From: Paenibacillus mucilaginosus 3016
GTDB lineage: Bacteria; Bacillota; Bacilli; Paenibacillales; NBRC-103111
DNA: 64,000 bases
Assembly: GCF_000250655.1 (NCBI RefSeq)
Contig: NC_016935.1
Coordinates: forward strand, 2,746,001 to 2,810,000
Direction of reading: 5' to 3'
Part shown: piece by piece, positions 44,495 to 52,930 of the stretch
Layout: each line of letters starts with the position of its first letter
How positions within the stretch are numbered: the stretch's first letter is position 1
Program-made: the position numbers and the translations under genes
The notes under the pieces: generated by a model
What the model saw: only the letters and a program-made list of their open reading frames with translations
Databases searched by the model: none
Told to the model about the DNA's origin: nothing

Positions 44495-46000
44495 ATGCTG
44501 CGAATCATGATTGCGGATGATGAGGAACGCATCCGGCTCGGGCTGGAGAAGATCATTACGAAGGAAAGCGGGGCGTACAGGGTCGTCGGTTCCTATGCAA
44601 GCGCCGTGGAGCTTCTGGAGGACCTGCCCGGCAAAGAGGCCGATGTGATCATTACCGATATCCAGATGCCGGGGATGGACGGCCTCGAGCTGATCGAGAG
44701 GCTGCGGAGCCTGAGGCCGGAGGTTCAATGCGTCATCTTGAGCGGCTACAGCGAGTTCGAGTATGCGAGGCGGGCCCTGCAGTTCCGGGTGCTGGAGTAC
44801 CTGCTGAAGCCGGTCAACAAGCAGGAACTCTTCGCCCTGCTCGGACGCCTGCTCGGGGAGACGGAGAAGCGGAGGAGCGAGGGGCAGGCGAGGCGGGAGT
44901 CCTGGCTCCGGGAGAAGCTCCAGGGCCGGGAGCCGGGACATACGGACGAAGCAGCGGATCTGGCCGGTAAGGGGGATATAGCCTGCCTCGTGATCCGCGG
45001 GGAAGAGCCGGTCGAGATGGAGGCCCTCTGCAGGTGGGCCGCGGGCGTGAGCGGGACGGCCTTCCTGGAGACGGTGCCGATGTCCGGACATATCGCCTGC
45101 CTCCTGTTCGGGGCCGATCCGCTCCTGCACCCGCAGGGTACGGCCGATCTCGGCCGGCTGCTGGCGATGTCCTGCGCGGCCGGACAGAAGGGCTGCTTGT
45201 CCATTGGACAGGGTCCGGCGGTCCGGGAGCCGCAGCGGTGGAGCGAGGCTTACAAGGAAGCGCTGCGGGCTAGCCACTATGCGATGTACGGGAGCGGACG
45301 CGTCTTGACCGCCTCCGTGGAGGAAATTCCTGACGTCTCGGTGCACGGGCTGTTCGCCAAGGCGGAGAAGGAACTGAAGCCGCACCTCGGGGTGCTGGAC
45401 GTCCCGGCGATCCGGGAGGTGCTGCAGCGGTTCCTGCACCATCTGGCCGAGCTCAAGCCGGAGAAGAAGCAGCTGCACGAAGTGCTGGAGGGGACGGTCT
45501 TCCTGCTGAGGCAGGAGATTCCCGAGTTCATCGAGGGGACTGAGCAGCATTACGGCGGCTCGCTCCAGCTCGAGAAGCTCGTCTACGAGTCCATGCGCTT
45601 CGATCAGATCGGCTCGCAGTGGCTGCGGATGATGTCCGACCTGCTCGAATGGAGCGGGGAGCGGCGCAGCGGGCAGGGGAACCGGGTGATCGGGCAGGTC
45701 AAGAGGATTCTGATGGATGACTACCAGAGGGATATCGATCTGCCTTCCCTGGCGGCGCAGGTCTTCCTGACCCCGAATTACCTCAGCAAGCTGTTCAAGA
45801 CCGAGACGGGACAGACGCTGACCGAGTTCCTCATCGGCATCCGGATTCAGAAGGCGAAGGAGCTGCTGAAGGAGCATGCCGAGCTCAAGACGTATGAGAT
45901 CGGGGAGCGGGTCGGGTATCCGGATCCGGCTTATTTTAACAAAATCTTCAAGAAGACCGTGGGATTCACGCCAAAGGAGTACAGGGATACCGTGAGATGA
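44495..46000 (+). CDS. yesN: Response regulator, YesN type (receiver plus AraC HTH)
   Basis: 501 residues from ATG 44495. The receiver domain has the acidic pair in IADDEERIRLG, the phosphorylated Asp55 in DVIITDIQMPGMDGLE, Ser in VILSGYSEFEYA and Lys in LKPVNKQEL, so it looks fully active. A middle region of about 270 residues leads to the C-terminal AraC domain (LAAQVFLTPNYLSKLFKTET, then VGYPDPAYFNKIFKKTVGF). It probably activates the promoter blocks at 36380 and 42356, both of which lack a good -35. Its stop overlaps the next frame (ATGA). Confidence 0.92.
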   Translation: MLRIMIADDEERIRLGLEKIITKESGAYRVVGSYASAVELLEDLPGKEADVIITDIQMPGMDGLELIERLRSLRPEVQCVILSGYSEFEYARRALQFRVLEYLLKPVNKQELFALLGRLLGETEKRRSEGQARRESWLREKLQGREPGHTDEAADLAGKGDIACLVIRGEEPVEMEALCRWAAGVSGTAFLETVPMSGHIACLLFGADPLLHPQGTADLGRLLAMSCAAGQKGCLSIGQGPAVREPQRWSEAYKEALRASHYAMYGSGRVLTASVEEIPDVSVHGLFAKAEKELKPHLGVLDVPAIREVLQRFLHHLAELKPEKKQLHEVLEGTVFLLRQEIPEFIEGTEQHYGGSLQLEKLVYESMRFDQIGSQWLRMMSDLLEWSGERRSGQGNRVIGQVKRILMDDYQRDIDLPSLAAQVFLTPNYLSKLFKTETGQTLTEFLIGIRIQKAKELLKEHAELKTYEIGERVGYPDPAYFNKIFKKTVGFTPKEYRDTVR

Positions 46001-46023
46001 CAGGAAGGAGGCGGTTGAACCCC

Positions 46024-47334
46024 ATGCGTAAAGCAATTCTGTTCGTGACGATACTGCTGCTGCTCTCCGCGTGTACGACAGCAGGCGGAGCACAGCATCC
46101 GCCGGACAAGCAGGAAGCTGAGGCCGGCAGCGGAGCGGAGGCCAAGGTGTCCGGCCGCCTGACGGTGTCGACCCACCGGGTAGACCTTGTGGAAGACGGG
46201 ACCTTCGACCGGTATGCCGATGCGTTCCAGAAGCGGTATCCGGAGGTGCAAGAGGTGGTCTTCGAGCCCATTGTCAATTACGAGAGAGATATCCGGGTCC
46301 GTCTGACGACCGGGGATGCCGGTGACGTGCTGCTCATTCCGGGCAATATCGCGCAGGTGAACCTGGGTGACTTTTTTGAGAACCTGAATGATACGGCGGA
46401 GGGGCTCGGGGAGCTGTATTTCAAGTACTACAAGTCTTATCTCGGCAACGTGTACGGCATCGTCTCCGGCGTATCCACCGAAGGCATCATCTACAATAAA
46501 AAAGCGTTCGCCCGGGCCGGGATCACGGCGCCGCCGCGGACGCTCGAAGAATTGTATGCCGCCTGCGAGAAGCTCAAGCGGGCCGGCATTACGCCGTTCT
46601 ACATCAATTACGGGGCGCAGTGGCCGATGAAGCAGTGGGGAGAGGTGCTCGTCACGATGATGAGCGGCCGGGGCAGCTACCTGGACTCGATGATCACAAC
46701 CGACGAGCCGTTCCGCACGGACAATGAGTTCGGACGGTCGCTTACCATTCTGCGGACGCTGATGGGCAGGGGGTATGTGGAAGCGGACCTGCAGAGCAAC
46801 CGGTGGGAGGCATCCAAAGGCGAATTCGCCCAAGGGAACGTGGGCATGTTCTTCATGGGAAACTGGATGATCCGGCAGCTGGAGCAGGCGGGTACCGCCC
46901 CGCAGGATATCGGGTACATTCCGTTTCCTTATGACAACAGCGGCACCTACCATGCGCTGATGAATACGGACTGGTTCTATGCCGTGAGCAAGAACAGCAG
47001 GAACAAGGAAGCGGCGAAGGCGTGGATCCGCTTCATGATCGAGGAATCGGGCTATGCCGAGCTCTCCGGCTTCATTCCGCCGCAGAAGAAGCGGAGGCCC
47101 GAGCTTCCGCAGCTCGAGGAGTTCTTCTCTTACGGGCCTGCCGTATTCGAGAATGCGCCGTCCTCGCCGCTGTGGTATGCGATCGGCAACAAGGCGAAGA
47201 TCGACTTCTACCGGGGAGAATATCTGCAGCGGGCGGCTGTCGCAGAGAGTCTGCCGGAAGCCTTCGCGAAGCTGAACGCGAGCTGGAAGGCCAACCGGCT
47301 CCGGGTGCTGGAAGCCCGATCCGGCGGAAGGTAA
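46024..47334 (+). CDS. Second, TCS-linked substrate-binding lipoprotein (paralogue of 36487)
   Basis: 436 residues from ATG 46024; TTG 46015 is closer to GGAAGGAGG and is also possible. The lipobox is LLSAC. Many blocks are shared with the importer binding protein: VEDGTFDRYADAFQKRYPEV, VYGIVSGVSTEGIIYNKKAF, YGAQWPMKQWGEVLV and GFIPPQKK. It immediately follows the yesM/yesN pair with no permease genes of its own. It may replace the first binding protein under other conditions or serve as a ligand-binding partner of the kinase (inferred). A terminator follows. Confidence 0.88.
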   Translation: MRKAILFVTILLLLSACTTAGGAQHPPDKQEAEAGSGAEAKVSGRLTVSTHRVDLVEDGTFDRYADAFQKRYPEVQEVVFEPIVNYERDIRVRLTTGDAGDVLLIPGNIAQVNLGDFFENLNDTAEGLGELYFKYYKSYLGNVYGIVSGVSTEGIIYNKKAFARAGITAPPRTLEELYAACEKLKRAGITPFYINYGAQWPMKQWGEVLVTMMSGRGSYLDSMITTDEPFRTDNEFGRSLTILRTLMGRGYVEADLQSNRWEASKGEFAQGNVGMFFMGNWMIRQLEQAGTAPQDIGYIPFPYDNSGTYHALMNTDWFYAVSKNSRNKEAAKAWIRFMIEESGYAELSGFIPPQKKRRPELPQLEEFFSYGPAVFENAPSSPLWYAIGNKAKIDFYRGEYLQRAAVAESLPEAFAKLNASWKANRLRVLEARSGGR

Positions 47335-47365
47335 GCAGGGCCTGTGTAAATGAGATCCTGAAGCA

Positions 47366-47396
47366 AGCTGACGTCGAGGGGCGTCGGCTTTTTTAA
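47366..47396 (+). terminator. Rho-independent terminator
   Basis: AGCTGACGTC (47366-47375) pairs with GGCGTCGGCT (47380-47389, two G-T pairs), followed by TTTTTT. Confidence 0.85.
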
Positions 47397-47439
47397 TGTA
47401 TAAGAATTTATATCCCGCCAAGATCCATTCGGTCCTGTC

Positions 47440-47497
47440 ATCTTATATTTCTTATAACGCGCATCGTCCTTACAGGAAGGCGAAGCCGTTTATCTTG
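47440..47497 (+). repeat. 58-nt palindromic repeat, copy 1
   Basis: Contains TTATAACGCGCATCGTCC then TTACAGGAAGGCGAAGCC then GTTTATCTTG. Its two halves pair imperfectly (ATAACGCGCATCGTCCTT with AAGGCGAAGCCGTTTAT). Nearly identical to 48031-48089, with weaker relatives at 20713 and 3961. Confidence 0.8.
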
Positions 47498-47532
47498 ACC
47501 TTACAGCATTTATAAAATTATTCTGCCGGCGC

Positions 47533-47745
47533 GCAAGCCGTCTATGGAAATTAGCGGAAGTACAGTGCGCTATTCCCACTTTTCGAGGGTACCCACCAGG
47601 ATTAAAGGAACTCCGATGCGCTATTGTAGGGATGGGCGCGGTTTCCGGACACGTTTTCACCCTATAATGCATCTGAGTTCCTCTATGTTCGGGGAAATGC
47701 CGGCAAAACCCTCAATAAGATACCTCACTTCCGCTATTTTTAAAA
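47533..47745. repeat. Cluster of four related repeat units, two in each orientation
   Basis: Units carrying a GGAA(C/G)T core and a TAT(T) tail occur at 47533-47575 and 47600-47635 (+) and at 47655-47698 and 47705-47745 (-). Examples are TTAGCGGAAGTACAGTGCGC, AAAGGAACTCCGATGCGCTA, ATAGAGGAACTCAGATGCAT and ATAGCGGAAGTGAGGTATCT. The two outward pairs make the cluster a large inverted structure. Confidence 0.65.
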
Positions 47746-47777
47746 TGAACGCTCCGGCGCCGTGCCGAAACGATCGG

Positions 47778-48030
47778 TCACCGGAGGCGGAGGCTGAACC
47801 GCATACCTTCCGGCACGAACTGCAGGTCTCGGATCGCGGCCGCCTGAGGCCAATGGCGGATCAGCTCCGCCTGCGGCGGCTTCAACCTGAGACCATCCGT
47901 CCGGCTGGTGTACTCCCCGGACCTCTGTCCCCGTATGGGCTGCGGCGAAAGTGAAATAGGGATCCCGCCAGATAAGGTTGAAAAACAGCCGGCCCGCCGC
48001 CACCCAGCGTTCCCGGCAAAGCAGCGGCAC
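47778..48030 (-). pseudogene. Possible degraded 3-prime gene fragment with a frameshift
   Basis: Two minus-strand frames look protein-like in sequence: CRERWVAAGRLFFNLIWRDP then YFTFAAAHTGTEVRG in one, continuing as EYTSRTDGLRLKPPQAELIR and HWPQAAAIRDLQFVPEG in the other, to a stop at 47778. One frameshift near 47915 would join them. The upstream end is cut exactly where the palindromic repeat at 48031 begins. I do not recognise the family. The apparent protein character may still be a by-product of high GC. Confidence 0.4.
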
Positions 48031-48089
48031 ATCCTATATCTCTTATAAACGCGCATCGTCCTTACATCAAGGCGAAGCCGTTTATCTTG
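48031..48089 (+). repeat. 58-nt palindromic repeat, copy 2
   Basis: TCTTATAAACGCGCATCGTC, then CTTACATCAAGGCGAAGCCG, then TTTATCTTG. Almost the same as 47440-47497; differences are mainly in the loop (ACATC versus ACAGG) and one inserted A. Confidence 0.8.
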
Positions 48090-48197
48090 TTTGCATGGAA
48101 ATGAAGCGTCTTCGGATGGGAAAGAGGAAAGAACATTTGCTGCATATAGGCATATGCTGGGGGTGTTGTTACTATCCTGCGAAGGGAATGACTCCTG

Positions 48198-48794
48198 ATG
48201 TATTACGTTGTTCATCCTCCGGATTCATATTTCGCCTATGTCAGCAGATCCCGTTATCACTTCGAGTGGATGCTAAGACATCCGTTCTATTCCGCGTATC
48301 CGACTGTACCCCATGGCTGGCGGCAGGGAAATCACTTAAGCAATGAAAACGCTCCGGCTGCCGGCTCCTTCCGTCAAGAAGTCATCAAAGACTACGGGCC
48401 AGGGCCGTTTGTGGTGAATATCGAAATGGTTACGAAGATGAACGCCGCTTACCGAACCGCCTTGTGGACGGGAGAGCATCTGCAGGTGACCTTGATGATG
48501 ATCCCTGTCGGAGAGGACATCGGGCTGGAAGTTCATCCCCATACGGATCAATTCCTGCGGATTGAAGAAGGGGAAGGTCTTGTTCAAATGGGGGACAGCA
48601 AAGAAAAGCTGGATTATGAGGCCCGTGTTTACGATAACTACGCCATCATGGTGCCTGCGGGAAAGTGGCACAATGTCACGAATAAGGGGGACAAACCGCT
48701 TCAGCTGTATGCGATCTATGCGCCGCCCCAGCATCCGACGGGTACGGTTCATGCAACCAAAGCGGCGGCCATGGCTTCCGAGGGAGGCCGCTGA
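48198..48794 (+). CDS. Cupin-domain protein with an aromatic-rich N-terminus
   Basis: 198 residues. The N-terminal 45 residues are rich in Tyr, His and Pro (YYVVHPPDSYFAYVSRSRY), reminiscent of spore-coat peptides. The rest is a cupin barrel: IGLEVHPHTDQFLRIEEGEG holds His-x-His and Glu metal ligands, and MVPAGKWHNVTN holds the last His. Function unknown; cupins of this kind may be dioxygenases, isomerases or sugar-binding proteins. Start ATG 48198. It is convergent with the GH130 gene and not obviously part of the mannan operon. Confidence 0.75.
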   Translation: MYYVVHPPDSYFAYVSRSRYHFEWMLRHPFYSAYPTVPHGWRQGNHLSNENAPAAGSFRQEVIKDYGPGPFVVNIEMVTKMNAAYRTALWTGEHLQVTLMMIPVGEDIGLEVHPHTDQFLRIEEGEGLVQMGDSKEKLDYEARVYDNYAIMVPAGKWHNVTNKGDKPLQLYAIYAPPQHPTGTVHATKAAAMASEGGR

Positions 48795-48810
48795 CGTTCT
48801 CACGGGGCCT

Positions 48811-48849
48811 GCACGGGAGAAACCGCCGCCGCTGCGGCTTGTCCCGTGC
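48811..48849. terminator. Hairpin between convergent genes
   Basis: GCACGGGA (48811-48818) pairs perfectly with TCCCGTGC (48842-48849) around a GC-rich inner stem. There is no T run, so its strength as a terminator is uncertain. Confidence 0.45.
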
Positions 48850-48943
48850 TGTTCGCTGAAGCCCCAAAAGCCCCGAGGGGATGCTCACTCTTCGGTGGAG
48901 GGAGCTTCCTGCGGGGCAAAAGGTTATTAGGTTAATTCGAAGC

Positions 48944-50125
48944 CTACACGCTCGTCAGCTGCAGATTCTTATCGATAAGTGCGATCCGCTGCTGCACGCA
49001 GGCGTAGGAGCGGAGCGGGTCCTCCGGCGTGTTCAGCACGTAATCGAGCAGCTGGTCCACCGTTGTGGTGGCCACATGGCAGCGGGTATCCGAGGAGGCG
49101 TAGTACAGGAACACGTCGCCGTTCTCGCGTGCGATGACCCCGTTGCAGAAGACCACGTTCGACACGTCGCCGACCCGCTCTTCGCCTTCCGGGGCGATCA
49201 GGTGGCCGCCCGGCGCGTGCGTGAGCTTCTGCGGCTCGTTCAGGTCGGTCAGGAAGGCGTACAGCACGTAGCGAAGGCCTGCCGCGGTGTTGCGCACGCC
49301 GTGGGCGATGTGCAGCCAGCCCTTCGCTGTCTTGATCGGAGCCGGTCCCTGGCCGTTCTTCACTTCCTTGATCGTGTGGTACTGGCGGTGGTCGATGATC
49401 ACTTCGTTCTCGATGGAGGCATTCTCCATGGAGGCGGACAAGCCCCAGCCGATCCCGCCGCCGGAACCCGTATCGATGAAGCCGTCCTGCGGACGCGTGT
49501 AGAACGCGTACTGGCCGTCCACGAATTCGGGGTGAAGCACCACATTGCGCTGCTGGTTGGACTTCGTCTTGAGATCGGCGAGGCGCTCCCACGAACGCAG
49601 GTCCTTCGTGCGGACGATCCCGCACTGGGCGACGGCGCTGGAGAGATCTCCCGGAGGCGCAGCCGGGTCTTTGCGCTCCGTGCAGAAGAGGCCGTAGATC
49701 CAGCCGTCCTCATGCTTCACGAGACGCATATCGTAGACGTTGACGTCCGGTTCTTCCGTCTCCGGCAGCACGACCGGGTGATCCCAGAAGCGGAAGCCGT
49801 CCGTTCCGTTCGCACTCTCGGCAATCGCGAAGAACGACTTGCGGTCGTTGCCTTCTACGCGAGCCACGAGGTAGAAGCGGCCGTTCAGCTCGATCGCGCC
49901 CGGGTTGAACGCGGCGTTGATGCCGAGACGTTCCATGAAGAACGGGTTCGTCTCGGGATTGAAGTCGTACTTCCAGACCAGCGGTGCATGCTGGGCGGTC
50001 AGAACCGGATACCGGTAGCGGTCATAGATACCGTTGCCGAGCGGCAGCTTCTCGTTCCTGCGGCTGATCAGCGCCTCGTATTCGGCTTCCAGGGCTTGTT
50101 TGCGTTGTTCAAAAAGGGAACTCAT
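48944..50125 (-). CDS. 4-O-beta-D-mannosyl-D-glucose phosphorylase, GH130
   Basis: 393 residues with no signal peptide. The five-bladed propeller signatures of GH130 are present: [36 protein letters not shown] with the proton-donor Asp, and [20 protein letters not shown] near the end. The opening ([19 protein letters not shown]) fits the GH130_1 mannosylglucose branch rather than mannooligosaccharide phosphorylases. It splits mannosyl-glucose with phosphate into alpha-mannose-1-phosphate and glucose. The cellobiose 2-epimerase next door makes its substrate from mannobiose. Confidence 0.92.
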   Translation of the reverse strand: MSSLFEQRKQALEAEYEALISRRNEKLPLGNGIYDRYRYPVLTAQHAPLVWKYDFNPETNPFFMERLGINAAFNPGAIELNGRFYLVARVEGNDRKSFFAIAESANGTDGFRFWDHPVVLPETEEPDVNVYDMRLVKHEDGWIYGLFCTERKDPAAPPGDLSSAVAQCGIVRTKDLRSWERLADLKTKSNQQRNVVLHPEFVDGQYAFYTRPQDGFIDTGSGGGIGWGLSASMENASIENEVIIDHRQYHTIKEVKNGQGPAPIKTAKGWLHIAHGVRNTAAGLRYVLYAFLTDLNEPQKLTHAPGGHLIAPEGEERVGDVSNVVFCNGVIARENGDVFLYYASSDTRCHVATTTVDQLLDYVLNTPEDPLRSYACVQQRIALIDKNLQLTSV

Positions 50126-50183
50126 GGATGGTCTCCTCCGTTATGGTATAAGAATGGGATGGATAGGGATGATGAAGCCGCCC

Positions 50184-51395
50184 TTAGTGGGCTTGATGAA
50201 GACGCTCGATGATCTCGAAGCAGGCTCTGCCATTATGATAAGGGCATTTCCAGGCGCTGACCTTGGACTGCGCCGTGAGCGGCTTGCGGTCCCGGGTGAC
50301 GCCCCAGTACCATTCGCCGTGTTCACGGTCGACGATATGGTCCTCGATGAACTTCCAGGACGCAAGAGCGGCGTTCAGGTACTTCTCTTCACCTGTCAGC
50401 TGGTAGGCGTTGTAGAAGCCGACGACAGACTCGGCCTGCGGCCACCAGTCTTTATCGGGATCGAGCAGATTCCCCTTCGAATCGGCTTCGTTCCACAGGC
50501 CGCCGTCCTCGTCGATGCCTTCAAGGTATGTCGCTTCCGCCATGCGCAGCGCCGTGATCTTGACCTGCTCGAGCAGGTCGGAGTCGCCGAGCACCTCGGC
50601 GGCTTCGACGAGCAGCCAGCTGCCTTCGATGTCGTGGCCGTAGGACACGTGATCGCTCTTGGAATGCCACGCTTCGTCGAAGAAGAGCAGGAAGTGGGCG
50701 CTCTGCCCGTCAACGATATGGTTCAAAGTGACTTCGATGAGCCCCTTCAGCTGACCGTGGAGCTCCTTGGACGGATACACCCGGTAGAGGTTCGTATAAG
50801 CCTCCATGACATGGAGGTGGGTGTTCATTGATTTTTTCTCGTTGAGATCCTTGCCGCTGAGGCTGAAGTCATCGGTATCCTCCCAGGAACGCGAGAGGGC
50901 TTCCACATAGCCCTTGTGAACCGGATCGAAGCTGTACTTCTCGAGCAAATGGAACAGCTCTACCGCTTGGTCCAGCGCTTCGGGAACACCCGCCGCGCGG
51001 AAATATTCGGCGTAAGCGTAGATGGCGAAGGCCTGGCCGTACACCTGCTTCTTGGTCTGCGCCGGCTTGCCTTTCGCATCGACCGACCAGAACAGTCCGC
51101 CGTACTCGCGGTCGGTGAAGTAAGTCGTCAGGTAAGCGTACGCCCGTTGGGCCGCTTCCAGATAAGCCGGGTCCTTGAAGATCCGGTAGGCGGAGGAGAA
51201 GGTCCACAGGATGCGCGTGTTGAGCACGAGCGCTTTCTCCGCATCGTCCACCACCGTAAGGTCGCTGCGGATTTCCCCGAGGAACCCGCCGTTCTCGGCA
51301 TCCGGCGTTTGCTTCAGCCAGAAAGCGAGGATGTTATCTTTGACTTCCTTCTCCACCTGGGGGAGCCAGGAAGTCCGAAGTTCGCTGAGCTGCAT
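50184..51395 (-). CDS. Cellobiose 2-epimerase
   Basis: 403 residues, the usual length, with an (alpha/alpha)6 barrel. Conserved His-bearing segments are NTHLHVMEAYTNLYRV, SYGHDIEGSWLLVEA and WWPQAESVVGFYNAYQLTG. The enzyme epimerises the reducing-end sugar at C2, turning beta-1,4-mannobiose into mannosyl-glucose, which is the substrate of the GH130 phosphorylase. It lies between the GH113 and GH130 genes on the same strand, 19 bases after the former, so the three form one pathway operon. Confidence 0.93.
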   Translation of the reverse strand: MQLSELRTSWLPQVEKEVKDNILAFWLKQTPDAENGGFLGEIRSDLTVVDDAEKALVLNTRILWTFSSAYRIFKDPAYLEAAQRAYAYLTTYFTDREYGGLFWSVDAKGKPAQTKKQVYGQAFAIYAYAEYFRAAGVPEALDQAVELFHLLEKYSFDPVHKGYVEALSRSWEDTDDFSLSGKDLNEKKSMNTHLHVMEAYTNLYRVYPSKELHGQLKGLIEVTLNHIVDGQSAHFLLFFDEAWHSKSDHVSYGHDIEGSWLLVEAAEVLGDSDLLEQVKITALRMAEATYLEGIDEDGGLWNEADSKGNLLDPDKDWWPQAESVVGFYNAYQLTGEEKYLNAALASWKFIEDHIVDREHGEWYWGVTRDRKPLTAQSKVSAWKCPYHNGRACFEIIERLHQAH

Positions 51396-51414
51396 AAGAG
51401 TTCACCTTTCCTGA

Positions 51415-52389
51415 TTAAAGTGCTTGACCCGCTTCCTGCGTCTGTTTCTGTGTGTAGTACCGCTTCACAACGGCTTCGGCTTTCTTGCCGTACATGCAGT
51501 AATCGTCATTCTGTGCCGCCGCGCTGCGCTCATAGAGGTGTGCAGGCCAATCCCACAGCATGAAGCCGCGGACCCAGTCGCGCTTGTCGCAGGCACCGAA
51601 CATCGCTTCGTAGTACTGCTCCTGCACCTCTTCGCTCGGCGCCCCCTGCAGGCCCCAGTCGTTCGGCAGATGCTGCGAGCCTTCCCGGCTCGGCACCCCG
51701 GCTTCCATGAAGAAGAACGGCTTGCCGTGCTTCTTGACCACGGGTTCGATGCGGTCGAGCTGGTTCTCCCAATCGCCGATCGGGTAGTAGCCGCTCGAGG
51801 AGATGATATCCACGGCATCCCACCAGGAGACATGGGTTTCCTGGTATTTGTCACAGTTATAGGTGATCGGTCCGCTGTACACCTTCCGCACCTCGGCGAT
51901 CAGCTGCCGCCATTCCTGCTCGCGGCGGTCGGTCTGCACCATCTCGCAGCCGATGCAGAACAGCTCGCAGCCGGTCTCCTCAGCGATCCGGGCATAGTGG
52001 AGGATGAAGCGGGTATACGAAGCGAACCATTCGGACCACTTCGGCTCGCACGGCACATCCATGTCGAAGAAATTGATGTGGGCCCGCCAGGTGCCGTCCG
52101 CACAGTTGACGACAGGCTTCAGGCAGACCTTCAGCCCGAGCTCCTTGGACCGGCGGATCGCCCAGCGGACTTCCTCGTCGGTCACCGTCGGCTCGTCCTC
52201 GAAAGGAATGACGGTGGACTGCGGATGGGCCTGCAGGGCCGCGAAGGCTACGGTAGCCCAGTTGACCCCCAGCCGCTCTTTCATTTGGGTCAGCGAGTGC
52301 TCGGCCTTCTCCGCGGCCCATTCGCCGCGGATGCCGGTCCACCCCCAGGTCATTCCCGCCACATAGGGCTGCAGTACATTTGTATTCAT
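51415..52389 (-). CDS. Beta-mannanase/mannosidase-like enzyme, GH113
   Basis: 324 residues from ATG 52389 with GAGGTGAG upstream; the longer frame to 52452 has no ribosome site. No signal peptide, so cytosolic. Glu149 in CELFCIGCEMVQTDRRE and Glu229 in GKPFFFMEAGVPSREGS correspond in spacing to the acid/base and nucleophile of the GH113 enzyme from Alicyclobacillus. WTGIRGEW and LWDWPAHLY are also family features. It would cut imported mannooligosaccharides to mannobiose for the following two enzymes. First gene of the inward-facing operon. Confidence 0.92.
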   Translation of the reverse strand: MNTNVLQPYVAGMTWGWTGIRGEWAAEKAEHSLTQMKERLGVNWATVAFAALQAHPQSTVIPFEDEPTVTDEEVRWAIRRSKELGLKVCLKPVVNCADGTWRAHINFFDMDVPCEPKWSEWFASYTRFILHYARIAEETGCELFCIGCEMVQTDRREQEWRQLIAEVRKVYSGPITYNCDKYQETHVSWWDAVDIISSSGYYPIGDWENQLDRIEPVVKKHGKPFFFMEAGVPSREGSQHLPNDWGLQGAPSEEVQEQYYEAMFGACDKRDWVRGFMLWDWPAHLYERSAAAQNDDYCMYGKKAEAVVKRYYTQKQTQEAGQAL

Positions 52390-52428
52390 AAGCTCACCTC
52401 GGATGAATGATGAATTGGGTATGGGTTT

Positions 52429-52457
52429 ACTATAACAAGGATTAGATAACAATACAA
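52429..52457 (-). promoter_or_regulatory. Sigma-A promoter of the GH113-epimerase-GH130 operon
   Basis: On the minus strand TTGTAT (52452-52457) and TATAGT (52429-52434) are 17 bases apart, about 40 bases before the GH113 start. The overlapping + strand text GATAACAATACAATA resembles the core of the activator box at 36380 (GATAACAGAATACAATG). Confidence 0.65.
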
Positions 52458-52930
52458 TAACTAAAATAACAAAAACGAGAGAGATAGAGTGATTAGGTTT
52501 CTGGTTTCAAGAGAGTAACGGGGTTTTGGGTAGGTTTGGGGTTTCATGGAACTGCTGTTTAGGTTCGCATTGACGAATATATAGGCCTTGTATTACGATG
52601 GTCTCAGTTGTGATCATAATAACAAAACAAACAAATACCGTGGTATGGAATCCGTCCGATCGAATGCCTTTGAAGAAAACGATCCGGCTCACGGTCCGCA
52701 GGCGGTCTGCAGGTGGTCAGCAGCAAGACAGGTGTTCAGCAGGACAGATCGATCCGGGGAAAGGGAAGTTCACAGCCGGGAAGCTCCGGCAGGAATGGAA
52801 TGCCGCCTCCCACCTATGGTAGGCAGGGGAGGTCCGGTGGTTGTCGGTGTAACCGCTTCAGCGCCGACCGCCAAGTTCCGGTGCTGCGGCAGCAGTACAT
52901 ATGAAGGATGCCAAAAAAGGAGAGAGTGCG
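52458..52930. other. Long non-coding gap before the CE7 esterase
   Basis: It is AT-rich to about 52640, then GC-rich. No convincing gene is present, and the short frames here lack ribosome sites and protein-like composition. No clear + strand promoter was found; one is expected for the esterase. Confidence 0.5.

Noticed and set aside
44420..46093. 557-codon open frame opposite yesN
   Set aside because: Antisense shadow of a well-supported response regulator.
47544..47954. 136-codon + strand frame across the repeat cluster
   Set aside because: It runs through inverted repeats, has no Shine-Dalgarno and no protein-like pattern.
47440..48089. The 58-nt repeats as a CRISPR array
   Set aside because: Only two close copies, 590 bases apart, each internally palindromic; no cas genes.
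52598..52822. 74-codon + strand frame before the CE7 gene
   Set aside because: No ribosome site, Arg/Gln-rich low-quality translation, and overlapping alternative frames.
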